A DNA stretch of 42,640 nucleotides from Selenomonadales bacterium (GTDB lineage Bacteria; Bacillota; Negativicutes; Sporomusales; UBA7701), in the NCBI GenBank assembly GCA_029975165.1, contig JARKPR010000097.1:1-42640 (forward strand). The letters are read 5' to 3'. Below the pieces are notes generated by a model. The model was not told the origin of the DNA, made no database searches, and was given only the letters and a program-made list of their open reading frames with translations. A program made the translations under genes and the position numbers. This document shows, piece after piece, positions 14,142 through 22,438 of the stretch (position 1 is the stretch's first letter; each line of letters begins with the position of its first letter).

Positions 14142-16286
14142 TCAAGATTTCTTGCAGACCGTAAAAATAAGCTCCAAGTCATTGTCGAGACCGGCCAGCT
14201 CCGAACGCAGTACAGTGACAATCTGTTCGAAGGAGACAAGACCGGATAGGTCGATTATCCGTGCCCCGGCCAACACGAAAACCTCCGGGAGTTTCTCGCT
14301 GTCGCCGTACTCGGTCATGTCGGCGACGATGGCTTTGAGCACGGCCTCGGCGTTGCGGGCCGGCGCGGTGGCGATTTTCGCATGGGTCTTCTTTAAGCGG
14401 ATAACCCCTTCCCAGGTCACTACCATGGTTGGGTAGGTAAAGGATGATAATAAGCCGAAAAACGAGCTTTTCCTTACTTTGCCTTGGAATACCAGGAAAT
14501 GATCGGATCTAGCCGACAGTTCCACGTTGGCTGTGCCGGCCGGGAACGACTGCTCAGCCATCTGGGTAAGTTCATCGACGCTCTTTATCTGGCGCAGGCA
14601 ATCTCCCGTCCTCAGCTCCGTGGCGCCTGTCGCAATCGCTCTGACTAAATTTGTTCGGGAGTCCACCTCGATGGTTATCTCGATCGTGCCCGGCGACGCC
14701 CCCGCCTTCAAAACGCTTTGCTCGGCCTCCCGGCGCAGGCGGATAATATCTTCCTCCGAAGGGTTGTTTATTGTTCGTTCCACGATGTCGCGGACCATCG
14801 CCAGCGCAACGCCGATGGGCGATATTACTTCAGCGTTTTTCGCAATCTTATACGCCATCTGCAGCTCTTCCGCCAGAAAGGGAACTACCGCGGCACAGCC
14901 GCCGCCGCCGCCGACCAGGACGATATTTTGCCGGTCAAGTCCGTAGTCGGCAATGAGCTGGTTCACAACCCTCGCGTTCTTGATAGCCGCCAGTCTTTGC
15001 ACTTCCTGCAGCAGTTGTTCCCCTGGCATTCCCACATGTTCGGCCAGCACCGAAAAAGCCTTTATCGCCGCTTCTTTATTGCCGCAGCAGTAGTGCTCCG
15101 CTTGAACATAACCCGCTGCATTCGCCGCGCAGGACAGGGTGGGCGCAAAGAGTTTGCCCGTTTTTTTGTCGCGTAGGGCGACGTAATCATCGTAGTCGCC
15201 GGGCAGAGGCTTTATGAAGACGACTTCAAGCTCTGCCATTTCCCGAGGATCGGAAAACACCACATAGGGCAAGCCGGCGATATGAGCGCTCCGCGGCCCG
15301 ACGTCCACGACCTTTCCATCCCTTATCCGGATCATGCTCCCGCCGGCGACGCCGACAGTCCGAACATCCAGAGAATTGACATATGTCTTATGGCCGCCGA
15401 CCTCAGCATAACTGACGAGCACTTGGCCGTTGTGAATAGCCGAGATATCGGTACTCGTGCCGCCGACTTCCAAAAAGATGCCCTCGGAAATCTTCTCGTA
15501 CATAAGCGCGCCGGCAACCCCGGCGGCCGGCCCCGAAAGCATGGTCAGAATGGGCCGTTGTTTGACTTCCTCAATATTCATGACCCCCCCGTCGCAACGC
15601 ATAATCATGAGGGGGGCCTTAATCGCCGCGTTGCGGACGCTGGCTTCCGTCATATTGGCCGTTTGCACCATTTTCGGCAGAATGCTGGCGTTGATTACCG
15701 CTGTCCGCGTACGCATCTTTAACCCGTAAAGCTTCGATATCTCGTGCGACCCCGACCCCAGCATGCCGGCAGACCTCGCCATTTCCACGACGGCCAACTC
15801 CTGCGAGGGGTCGTCTACGCTATAGGCGCCGCTTGCTACTACAACCCGTATCCCTTCCTCGGCATACCTCTCAAGAGCCTTCGTCACAGCTTCGCCTGCG
15901 CTCGCGCCGGTATCGACATACGTGTGGCTACAGCGCAAATAACGGTTGGGCGCGAGTTCGATGTCCTCGATAAAGGTATCGCTTTTTACCTTAAACCCTT
16001 CGAGCCCGCTGCCCAGGCCGATAATTCCCACCGGTTCGACGTCGCCCTCAAGCAGGGCATTTGTTGCCTGCGTTGTTCCGTGGGCAATGAAAACCACATC
16101 GTCGGGAGACAAATTGTACTTTGCCAGAGCGCTCCGCAAGGCTTGGATAATCCCTGCGGCGACCCCCTGCGGGGAAGTGTGCGTTGTCGGCACCTTAACC
16201 TTGCCGATCAGTTCGAAGCTATCGTTATCAATTACTACCGCGTCAGTAAACGTGCCGCCGACGTCGATGCCGATGCGAACAGGCAA
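14142..16286 (-). CDS. Hydantoinase/oxoprolinase A-family protein (HyuA-like)
   Basis: A protein of about 714 residues of the HyuA/oxoprolinase subunit A family, an ATP-using amidohydrolase fold. Seen: IGIDVGGTFTDAVVID near the start, [55 protein letters not shown] and VLVGGGGGCAAVVPFLAEE. The usual partner HyuB is missing here, although many HyuA proteins need it. In a galactonate operon the role is unclear; members of the family open lactams, hydantoins and related rings. No strong ribosome site exists. TTG 16286 after GGTGGTG is likely; TTG 16301 is another choice. It lies between the transporter and the repressor gene. Confidence 0.85.
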   Translation of the reverse strand: MPVRIGIDVGGTFTDAVVIDNDSFELIGKVKVPTTHTSPQGVAAGIIQALRSALAKYNLSPDDVVFIAHGTTQATNALLEGDVEPVGIIGLGSGLEGFKVKSDTFIEDIELAPNRYLRCSHTYVDTGASAGEAVTKALERYAEEGIRVVVASGAYSVDDPSQELAVVEMARSAGMLGSGSHEISKLYGLKMRTRTAVINASILPKMVQTANMTEASVRNAAIKAPLMIMRCDGGVMNIEEVKQRPILTMLSGPAAGVAGALMYEKISEGIFLEVGGTSTDISAIHNGQVLVSYAEVGGHKTYVNSLDVRTVGVAGGSMIRIRDGKVVDVGPRSAHIAGLPYVVFSDPREMAELEVVFIKPLPGDYDDYVALRDKKTGKLFAPTLSCAANAAGYVQAEHYCCGNKEAAIKAFSVLAEHVGMPGEQLLQEVQRLAAIKNARVVNQLIADYGLDRQNIVLVGGGGGCAAVVPFLAEELQMAYKIAKNAEVISPIGVALAMVRDIVERTINNPSEEDIIRLRREAEQSVLKAGASPGTIEITIEVDSRTNLVRAIATGATELRTGDCLRQIKSVDELTQMAEQSFPAGTANVELSARSDHFLVFQGKVRKSSFFGLLSSFTYPTMVVTWEGVIRLKKTHAKIATAPARNAEAVLKAIVADMTEYGDSEKLPEVFVLAGARIIDLSGLVSFEQIVTVLRSELAGLDNDLELIFTVCKKS

Positions 16287-16325
16287 AACTAACACCACCA
16301 ATACATAATAAATCTGTCGCGATGA

Positions 16326-17594
16326 TTAAAAGTACATAAATGTTGCTACGGCGATGCTGCCTGCGGCGACAGCCCAGATGTACGGAACGACCTTTCTGGT
16401 GATGTCGTTGGTTTCGAGCCCCAGGAAATCGGAAGTCCATACCAGATGGGTGTTGGTCGGGTCAGCCGTATTTTGGATCGCCTGACAGGTAATGAACCCG
16501 GCGACCAGGGCGGCGGCCGGAACTCCTTGCGTGGCGATGAGCAGAGCGAGAACTCCGCTGCCCAGGCCGAAGGGATTTAGCGGCCCACGGTATAGCGCCA
16601 GCGGCGCCAGGAGAACGAAAAACAGGAAAAAGCTCATCGCCCCGGTCGGCGCTATCGGTTTCATGATAATCGCCAGGCTGGAAGAAACTGCGGGGTTAGC
16701 CACAACTTTAAGTACGATACCGATCGCAATCATCAGAACAATTGCCGGTGCGCCAGCCTTCAAGCCGTCATGAACCGTCTTCGAAAGCACTCGCAGACTA
16801 TCGCGTGGATTGGTAGTCAGCACGCCGTAAATGCATCCAAGCAGTAATGCCGGCACAATCGGCCATTTCAGTAATATGACGAACGGAAAAGGAATAAGCG
16901 GCGTGAGCAAGGCAAGTGCAGGTACCTTTTTTACGGAAATCCCGGAAAGGTTGCCGGTCAGATTGGGCGCGCTCCAAGTAGTACGAGGTTTTCTAAGCTC
17001 GATAAAAATGAACGACAGAACACCCAGGAAACAGACGGCCATTGCAAAAGCCGAGAATAATCTTATCGGTTCGACAGGCACTTTGCTGATATTCATGAAA
17101 AGCTGCCAGTTAACCATATTCATGCATGATCCGACCGACCGGGAAAATATGAATATTACCCCTGCCGCCAGCGGGTTGATCCCGGCTGCGCTCAAAATCG
17201 GCAGTACAAGCGTGCCCACCATGATAACAGACCCTAAGCCGTAAAGCGAAGTAAAAAGGATTGACACGGTGCTTGCCATCAAAATGGCGAGAATCACCGG
17301 CTTGTCTCCTCCCAGTTCGGCGGCTCTGCGGATAATATCCCGCGTAATCCCGGTCTCGTTCATTATCTCGCCTAGCCAAGCGCCAAATACCACAGCGACC
17401 ATGGCATCGGCCAGCATAATGGAACCTGACGCTATTATCTGCACCATTCCCGTTTTGCCGGAAACCGGAATCGCACATATGGCGCCAAAAGTCAGCGCCA
17501 TGGCCAGCAAGGCCAAAACGCTCGATATCTTCTGTTTATACATCAGTCCGGCATAGAAGAAAAACGCTATTGTCAATAATACGCCCTGTAACAT
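16326..17594 (-). CDS. Putative sugar-acid/organic-anion transporter (ion transporter superfamily)
   Basis: A 422-residue membrane protein with about 11-12 hydrophobic segments across its whole length (MLQGVLLTIAFFFYAGLMY at the start, IWAVAAGSIAVATFMYF at the end). Features of the GntP/CitMHS/DcuC-like ion-transporter superfamily are seen: GAWLGEIMNETGI and a second-half repeat ALYRGPLNPFGLGSGV...QNTADPTNTHLVW. It probably brings the sugar acid, such as galactonate, into the cell with a cation. It is second in the operon, 34 bases after the FAD oxidoreductase gene. ATG 17594 follows GGAGG. The subfamily and substrate are not certain. Confidence 0.75.
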   Translation of the reverse strand: MLQGVLLTIAFFFYAGLMYKQKISSVLALLAMALTFGAICAIPVSGKTGMVQIIASGSIMLADAMVAVVFGAWLGEIMNETGITRDIIRRAAELGGDKPVILAILMASTVSILFTSLYGLGSVIMVGTLVLPILSAAGINPLAAGVIFIFSRSVGSCMNMVNWQLFMNISKVPVEPIRLFSAFAMAVCFLGVLSFIFIELRKPRTTWSAPNLTGNLSGISVKKVPALALLTPLIPFPFVILLKWPIVPALLLGCIYGVLTTNPRDSLRVLSKTVHDGLKAGAPAIVLMIAIGIVLKVVANPAVSSSLAIIMKPIAPTGAMSFFLFFVLLAPLALYRGPLNPFGLGSGVLALLIATQGVPAAALVAGFITCQAIQNTADPTNTHLVWTSDFLGLETNDITRKVVPYIWAVAAGSIAVATFMYF

Positions 17595-17628
17595 GTTTTT
17601 GCCTCCTTCTCAATAACCCTAAAATCAC

Positions 17629-18990
17629 TTATCTAAATACTACGCCCTGGGTTAGGAGATCAGTGCGCACATCGGCGAAATCAATTGATTTGACATCTCT
17701 GCCGGTTTTTGCGGCAATCGCTACCGCTGTCCCGGCAGCTTGCCCCATTGCCAAGGCGGTTGGCATTACCCTGACCGCCCCCAGCGCCTCATGCGTTACC
17801 GAAATGCAGCGCCCGGCTACGATCAAATAATCGATCTGCTTGGGAAACATGCACCGCAAAGGAATCTCGTAAACATTGGCCGTCCGTAAATCCTCCCTCA
17901 ACCCTCCTCCGGTTCCCGTAGGACTGTGAATGTCGACGGGAAAACCTCCCAAGGCTATACAATCGGGAAAGTGGCGGGAAGTTGCCAAATCTTTCATCGT
18001 CAGGACGTATTCGCCAACAATCCGGCGCGTTTCCCTCACGCCTACCTGGCAGGCCGCATCTATCAGCACAACGTTTTCAAAACCGGGCAGGTAGTGCCGG
18101 AAGAAACGCATCAGCTCCTTAAGCTGTTTACGGCCCTCAATCTCCGCCAGGGTAAGATCTTCCGGTTTAGTGCCGTCGAGATTCAGCATGCGGATATTAT
18201 TGACCCGCCAGACTCCCGGCTGTGGAGTCCTGTACATATTCACTTTGTTACGGGCGATTTTATAACCTTCGGCATTCGCCTTCGCGATATATTCCTCATA
18301 CAGGCAGGCGACATCGCGGTGCGGTTGTTGCTCGGCATACTTTTGCACAGCAGCGTCGTCGACATTGCCTATGCGGAAAAACAACGATATAGGCTGGGTC
18401 AGACCATCGCTTTCCCGTCCCTGAACAAATTCGGCGCCGGCTTTGGCGGCAATATCCGCGTCAGCCGTTGCGTCGACTATGTACGCACCGTTAATAACCT
18501 GAAGTCCAGCCTTGTTCGCAACAATCAAACCGGTTAGCTTGCCATTCTCTTTAATTACATCTACGACGAAGTGATGTAAATACAGCTTAACCCCGGCCTC
18601 CAGCAGCATTTCCATCGCAACTGATTTGAAGGCTTCGGGTTCGAAAGGCGTCACATGGTGATGCCCGAAATAGTTATAACTTGCATAACCAGTTCCTGCT
18701 TGAACTTTGGAGGGATGAACCGCCCCCCCTTCCGTTTCCATTCTGCGGACCAGTTCGTCGAAAATCCCCTTGACGACTTGTTGCTGGCCATCTAAGGAGT
18801 AACAAGTCATCAACGGGCCGATCAAGCCGGCAGTAGCCATGCCGCCGACAAACCCGTACCTCTCAATTAGAGCCGTATCCACTCCCTTTCTACCGCTGAC
18901 TATAGCGGCAGCAATGCCCGCCGGCCCACCACCGCACACCACCACTTGATGTTCACCCGCGAGGGGAACACCGGTCTGATACTGATACAC
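17629..18990 (-). CDS. FAD-dependent oxidoreductase (FAD_oxidored family)
   Basis: A 453-residue flavoprotein. The FAD-binding Rossmann motif is at about 16-45 (VVVCGGGPAGIAAAIVSGRKG, then TALIERYGFVGGMATAGL). The 'FVGGMAT' and 'VDATADADIAAKAGA' stretches and the C-terminal VAGRCISVTHEALGAVRVMPTALAMGQAAG are typical of the FAD-dependent oxidoreductase family PF12831. Members occur in sugar and sugar-acid operons, but few substrates are known. First gene of the operon and therefore tightly under the operator. The start is GTG 18990, after GGGAGGAGG. It might oxidise the sugar or lactone before DgoD; this is inference. Confidence 0.85.
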   Translation of the reverse strand: MYQYQTGVPLAGEHQVVVCGGGPAGIAAAIVSGRKGVDTALIERYGFVGGMATAGLIGPLMTCYSLDGQQQVVKGIFDELVRRMETEGGAVHPSKVQAGTGYASYNYFGHHHVTPFEPEAFKSVAMEMLLEAGVKLYLHHFVVDVIKENGKLTGLIVANKAGLQVINGAYIVDATADADIAAKAGAEFVQGRESDGLTQPISLFFRIGNVDDAAVQKYAEQQPHRDVACLYEEYIAKANAEGYKIARNKVNMYRTPQPGVWRVNNIRMLNLDGTKPEDLTLAEIEGRKQLKELMRFFRHYLPGFENVVLIDAACQVGVRETRRIVGEYVLTMKDLATSRHFPDCIALGGFPVDIHSPTGTGGGLREDLRTANVYEIPLRCMFPKQIDYLIVAGRCISVTHEALGAVRVMPTALAMGQAAGTAVAIAAKTGRDVKSIDFADVRTDLLTQGVVFR

Positions 18991-19020
18991 GCTAGTCCTC
19001 CTCCCTGTTAATCGCAGTTC

Positions 19021-19036
19021 CTTTAACGTTACCGAA
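19021..19036. promoter_or_regulatory. Possible second LacI-family operator
   Basis: TTTAACGTTACCGAA shares the TAACGTTACCG core with the main operator at 19087-19108. Its AACGTT centre lies about 70 bp from that of the main site, near a whole number of helix turns, as in looping repression. It is imperfect, so confidence is low. Confidence 0.4.
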
Positions 19037-19086
19037 CCATCGTCATTTCGTCAACCGTAATCACTTATATATTCTGTATATTATCG

Positions 19087-19108
19087 TTACCGGTAACGTT
19101 ACCGGTAA
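19087..19108. promoter_or_regulatory. LacI-family operator of the galactonate operon
   Basis: A perfect 22-bp palindrome with core ACCGGTAACGTTACCGGT. It contains overlapping GTTACCGGTAAC units like the known GntR operator of E. coli. It begins five bases downstream of the -10 and so covers the transcription start. Binding of the repressor encoded at 13086-14129 is inferred. Confidence 0.7.
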
Positions 19109-19112
19109 TTTA

Positions 19113-19142
19113 AATATATCACCCTGAATATCTTGATGTCAA
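19113..19142 (-). promoter_or_regulatory. Promoter of the galactonate operon
   Basis: Minus strand TTGACA (19137-19142) and TATATT (19113-19118), 18-bp spacer. The operator lies directly downstream and the first gene starts about 110 bases away. Confidence 0.7.
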
Positions 19143-19435
19143 CATTTTCTCATTTCCCTTATACGAAATTGCCATCAATACTGACATAGACAGCGGCGCA
19201 AGAAGTTATGTCGGCTTGAAAACATAGTAAGGCCGCCGCCAGATTGGAGATGGCCTTACTACCGTCACCATATGTATATCAATACCGCCCCAAATCGAGT
19301 TAAGCCACTCTCGATTTGAAATTAGAATTATCTTTCTGAACTTTATAAATGTCCGCCAGTCAAAAGCCCCTATTAATATTAAATTCGAAGTGGCGCACGT
19401 CCAGCGGCGGCGGATATGCCTGCGGTGGAAAGACG
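19143..19435. other. Intergenic region without a gene
   Basis: No coding region is visible. It has a 9-bp inverted repeat AGTAAGGCC...GGCCTTACT (19226-19260) that faintly resembles the sulfur leader terminators but does not precede any gene in a useful position. The region separates the end of the eut transcript from the galactonate promoter. Confidence 0.5.
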
Positions 19436-19472
19436 AAGACGCCTGTGCGGAGTTCCCGCACAGGCGTCTTTT
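19436..19472. terminator. Bidirectional terminator at the end of the eut operon
   Basis: Stem AAGACGCCTGTGCGG with CCCGCACAGGCGTCTT and a 4-base loop, followed on the plus strand by TTTT. It lies directly after the stop of the small secreted protein gene on the minus strand, where the tail is CGTCTTTCC. Confidence 0.75.
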
Positions 19473-19478
19473 GCTTAG

Positions 19479-19781
19479 CTAGCGGCTGTGGTTCGGGGAT
19501 TCTTTGGCGCGGAGCCAGACAGCTACCTCGTAGGCTTTGGCACTCGGCCCGCCCGGCACTATTACGGCCTTGTTGAAGTTCCGGGACGGCGATTCGGCGT
19601 CAAGGAGCCGTTGGGCGACGGCGTAGGCGTCGAGGCCGGGCACGCCGGGCTGGCCGAGCCTGACGGCCGTGGGATACGGCAGGGAGGCGTCGCCGTCGGG
19701 GCCGGTCCTGGCCGCGAGCGCGGTACCGGTAGCCAGCAGGAGCATCAGGGAAACAAGAAGCGGAACAAGGACCCTTTGCAT
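19479..19781 (-). CDS. Small secreted protein of unknown function
   Basis: A 100-residue protein with a clear signal peptide (MQRVLVPLLVSLMLLLATGTALA, cleavage probably after ALA at 23). The mature part of about 77 residues is without cysteines or known motifs; VIVPGGPSAKAYEVAVWLRAKESPN is at its end. ATG 19781 follows GAGAGGAA. It begins 65 bases after the secreted phosphatase gene, and a strong terminator follows, so it is the last gene of this transcript. It could assist the phosphatase or bind ligand in the same compartment. I do not recognise a family. Confidence 0.65.
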   Translation of the reverse strand: MQRVLVPLLVSLMLLLATGTALAARTGPDGDASLPYPTAVRLGQPGVPGLDAYAVAQRLLDAESPSRNFNKAVIVPGGPSAKAYEVAVWLRAKESPNHSR

Positions 19782-19846
19782 TTCCTCTCACCTTTCCGTT
19801 CGGCTACCGCGGGCAAGCGGTTCTGGCTGTCCGCGCTAGTTCATCG

Positions 19847-21112
19847 TTAGTTGGCGGTAAGCGCCGGGGTGGTCTTGCCGAGCTTGAGCATCTTTTGGGT
19901 GGGCATCCACAGGCCGGTGTTCTCGTCGCGGCCCTGGAGGAGATATTTGGCGCCGGGCGTGCCGATGGTGGCGGCGGCTTCCTGACAGAGTTTGCCGAAC
20001 TTGCCGCCTTTGAGGCGGTTGACGAGCAGGACGCGCTTGACGTCGGCGAATTCGGTCATCATGTTGTAGTCGCCCGAGCTGTCGCCGGCGACGAGGATGG
20101 GCCCGAAGCCGCGCTTGGCGGCGACGACGGAGGTGATGGCGATGGTTTTGCCGTGCTCGCCGGTCTGGACCCAGCCGTCCTTATAGGTGTCCTGGTAAAC
20201 GTCGTTTACTTTGTTGAGCCGCATGCCGATGATGTTTTCGCGCGCCACGTTGTAGCCGTATTTGGGGTTGGTGGCGAAGACGGCGACCACGTCCTCGAGC
20301 GAGGCGGTGCAGACGTAGACGTCGATGCCGTTGGCGCGGAGGGTCTGCATGAGGTCGGCGATTTCTTCGGTCAGCCGCAGGCCGGTGGTGCGGGAGGCGC
20401 CGACGACGCCGGCTTTGCCGGGCAGGGAGGCCGGGCTGACCCATTTGTCCTTGCGGATGGAGAGGCCGAGGGCGTAGTCGTTGGATTTTTCGGCCAGCGC
20501 CTGCACTTCGGCGGTGGTCATGTTTTTGAAGAAGAACAGGACCCAGGTGTAGCTGACCTTGGTGCCGTAGGTTTCGCCGATGGCGTCATAAGCGTACCAC
20601 ATTTTGGCACGGAAGTCGAGGTACTGGTCGGTCTTCTTGATTTCGTCGAGGCTCATTTTGCCTTTGAGGCCGGCGTAGTTATTGTAGAGGAAGGTGTAGC
20701 TGTCGACGATATCGGTGGCCACGGCTTCGAGGGTTACTTCCTGGCCGGCGGCGTTGTTGTAGTCTTTGACGAACGCGCCGTCGGGAACGTTCTTGCGGAC
20801 GAGGTAGCCTATCTCTTCAGGAGTGAGCTTGAAGGCGAGGTTTTCGATCTGGTACATGTACAGCGCTTCTTCAGTGTCGTTCATGATGCAGGTGTTGTCC
20901 CAGTCGAAGACGGCGTAGGGTTTGTTGGCGGCGTTGTAGCTGGGGCCGTATTTGCCGTTTTCGTCGATGAGCTTCTGCATGGATTTGTAGGTTTCCGGCG
21001 CCCATTTGCCGGGGGTGAGGACTTGGCCGGCCGCGAACGCCGCGCCGATATTGGCGAGCAGGAACAGCGCCAGGACGACCAGCGCGATCGCGGTTCTTCT
21101 CGTGTTGAACAT
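19847..21112 (-). CDS. Secreted HAD-family phosphatase, phosphorylcholine/phosphoethanolamine phosphatase-like
   Basis: A 421-residue secreted HAD hydrolase. A signal peptide runs from the start (MFNTRRTAIALVVLALFLLA, ending near AAFAAGQ). The HAD motif I is VFDWDNTC with Asp70 as nucleophile and Asp72 as acid, and motif IV is VAGDSSGDYNM. The stretch NGIDVYVCTASLEDVVAVF, with NPKYGYNVARENIIGM directly after, closely follows the matching part of Pseudomonas PchP as I remember it. That enzyme hydrolyses phosphorylcholine and phosphorylethanolamine in the periplasm. After an ethanolamine operon it could release ethanolamine for import. I chose ATG 21112; AAAAGGAG lies about 13 bases before it, rather far. 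Lies 113 bases after eutQ, with no terminator seen between. Substrate is inferred. Confidence 0.8.
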   Translation of the reverse strand: MFNTRRTAIALVVLALFLLANIGAAFAAGQVLTPGKWAPETYKSMQKLIDENGKYGPSYNAANKPYAVFDWDNTCIMNDTEEALYMYQIENLAFKLTPEEIGYLVRKNVPDGAFVKDYNNAAGQEVTLEAVATDIVDSYTFLYNNYAGLKGKMSLDEIKKTDQYLDFRAKMWYAYDAIGETYGTKVSYTWVLFFFKNMTTAEVQALAEKSNDYALGLSIRKDKWVSPASLPGKAGVVGASRTTGLRLTEEIADLMQTLRANGIDVYVCTASLEDVVAVFATNPKYGYNVARENIIGMRLNKVNDVYQDTYKDGWVQTGEHGKTIAITSVVAAKRGFGPILVAGDSSGDYNMMTEFADVKRVLLVNRLKGGKFGKLCQEAAATIGTPGAKYLLQGRDENTGLWMPTQKMLKLGKTTPALTAN

Positions 21113-21225
21113 TAGGGTTTCACGCTCCTTTTTTTTATTCGCTGCCACGATGGCGGGGAACCTTCATCACCTCCGCGTTGGTTTTTCTACCTCTCGCGCG
21201 GCAAGGCCGGCGGAAAAAAGCGTTG

Positions 21226-21867
21226 TCAGTCGGCAAGGTCGGCCCAGTTGGCCGGGTAGGTGACGTAGAAGACGCGGGCTCTGTCCGGCGAGGCGAACAC
21301 GACTTCGCTGCCCTTGGGAATGTAGAGGACGTCGCCGGCGGCCAGGGTGTATATGTTACCGGCGGCCTGGACGGTGAAGGTGCCTTCGACGACGTAGTCG
21401 ACTTCGTCGTAGGTGAGGCGCCAGGGGAGCCGGGAGCGGTCGAAGGCCATGAAGCCGGCGCAGAGGTTGGCCTCGCGGGCGGTAATGACGTCTCTGAGGC
21501 GGATGTCCTGGCCGGGGGGAGCCTGGGCGAAGGGCTCGAGGGTGATGCTGCCGCCTTTGACCAGGGTGACGCGCGGGTCGGCGCAGGCGGGTTTAAGTAC
21601 TTGGTCGAGGACCTTGCGTACGATGACAGGGATGTCGGCGGCGGGGACGGTTTCGGTTGGCGGTTTGGCGGCCGGCGGGGCGCAGACGGGCTTGCCGGCC
21701 GGCTTAGCGGCCGCTTGGCGCCCGGCGGGTTCCCAAATGAGGGCGATGCCTTCTTCCTTGGCCATGTCGAGCGCCGAGGGGGTGAGGACGCTGCCGGCCG
21801 GGACGGTGACCTGCTTGCCTGTGCCGGCGAGCTGGCGGAGGTCGGCGGCGGTGATGAGCTTCGGCAT
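21226..21867 (-). CDS. eutQ: EutQ, cupin-type acetate kinase of ethanolamine use
   Basis: A 213-residue EutQ. The N-terminal module is MPKLITAADLRQL...VTVPAGSVLTPSALDMAKEEG (1-40), then a Pro/Ala-rich linker (about 45-75) and a C-terminal cupin (about 110-205; ITAREANLCAGFM, YDEVDYVVEGTFTVQ, LAAGDVLYIPKGS). In Salmonella EutQ has acetate kinase activity, making ATP from acetyl-phosphate, and helps assembly of the microcompartment. ATG 21867 is preceded by AGGAGGTG. It is the last of the typical eut genes and starts 22 bases after the PduT-like gene. Confidence 0.92.
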   Translation of the reverse strand: MPKLITAADLRQLAGTGKQVTVPAGSVLTPSALDMAKEEGIALIWEPAGRQAAAKPAGKPVCAPPAAKPPTETVPAADIPVIVRKVLDQVLKPACADPRVTLVKGGSITLEPFAQAPPGQDIRLRDVITAREANLCAGFMAFDRSRLPWRLTYDEVDYVVEGTFTVQAAGNIYTLAAGDVLYIPKGSEVVFASPDRARVFYVTYPANWADLAD

Positions 21868-21889
21868 TTTGTTTACACCTCCTTGCGGC

Positions 21890-22438
21890 TTAGAGCAGCG
21901 TTTCGATGACTTGTTTGTGCGGCCGCGGGATGACGATGTTGCAGACGAGCATGCCTTTTGCGGACGCGATGGCGCTGCCGGCGGCGACGGCGGCTTTGAC
22001 GGCGGCGACTTCGCCGGTGACGACGCCGTAGCTTTTGCCGCCGATGCCAAAGGCGATGTGCAGGCGCATGGGCAGGACATCGGCCGCTTTTACGGCGGCG
22101 TCGGCCGCTTCGATGGCGGCGGCGACGCTGAAGGTTTCGATGATGCCGATCGCCTTGACGGCGGCCACCTCGTTGCCGCCGCCGATGGACGGCAGGATGG
22201 ACGGGTGGACGTTGGGGATGACGAACTGGTCGAGGACGCCTTCGGGGGCGAGGTCGGCGCCGGCGGCCACCGACTGCTGGACGGAGGAGACGTCGCCGCC
22301 GACGAGGACCATGTATTTGCCGGGGCAGAGGTGCTTGGCGACGAGGATGGTGACATCGGCCGTCTTGGCCATGGCGTCGGAGGCTTCGATTCCCCGGGCG
22401 ATGCTGGTGAATTCGACGAGACCTATGGCGTGGATCAT
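21890..22438 (-). CDS. pduT: PduT-like trimeric shell protein with Fe-S pore cysteine
   Basis: A 182-residue protein with two BMC domains (about 1-85 and 95-175), a BMC-T shell protein. It follows Salmonella PduT closely: IHAIGLVEFTSIARGIEASDAM, Cys38 in AKHLCPGKYM, NVHPSILPSI, AFGIGGKSYGVVTG and NIVIPRPH. In PduT that cysteine, three per trimer, holds a [4Fe-4S] cluster in the pore, thought to carry electrons through the shell, with PduS as partner. Here the PduS gene overlaps its start (ATGA). A pdu-type redox pore in a eut locus is notable. Confidence 0.92.
   Translation of the reverse strand: MIHAIGLVEFTSIARGIEASDAMAKTADVTILVAKHLCPGKYMVLVGGDVSSVQQSVAAGADLAPEGVLDQFVIPNVHPSILPSIGGGNEVAAVKAIGIIETFSVAAAIEAADAAVKAADVLPMRLHIAFGIGGKSYGVVTGEVAAVKAAVAAGSAIASAKGMLVCNIVIPRPHKQVIETLL

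Noticed and set aside
19226-19260. Inverted repeat AGTAAGGCC...GGCCTTACT as an eighth sulfur leader copy
   Set aside because: The arms resemble the leader terminators, but the upstream hairpin pairs poorly and it lies before the galactonate promoter, with no gene for it to control.
21113-21170. A ten-codon leader peptide (GGAGGTGATGAAGG start) before the HAD phosphatase
   Set aside because: Spacing between GGAGG and ATG is only two bases, the peptide has no run of regulatory codons and no attenuator stem follows.
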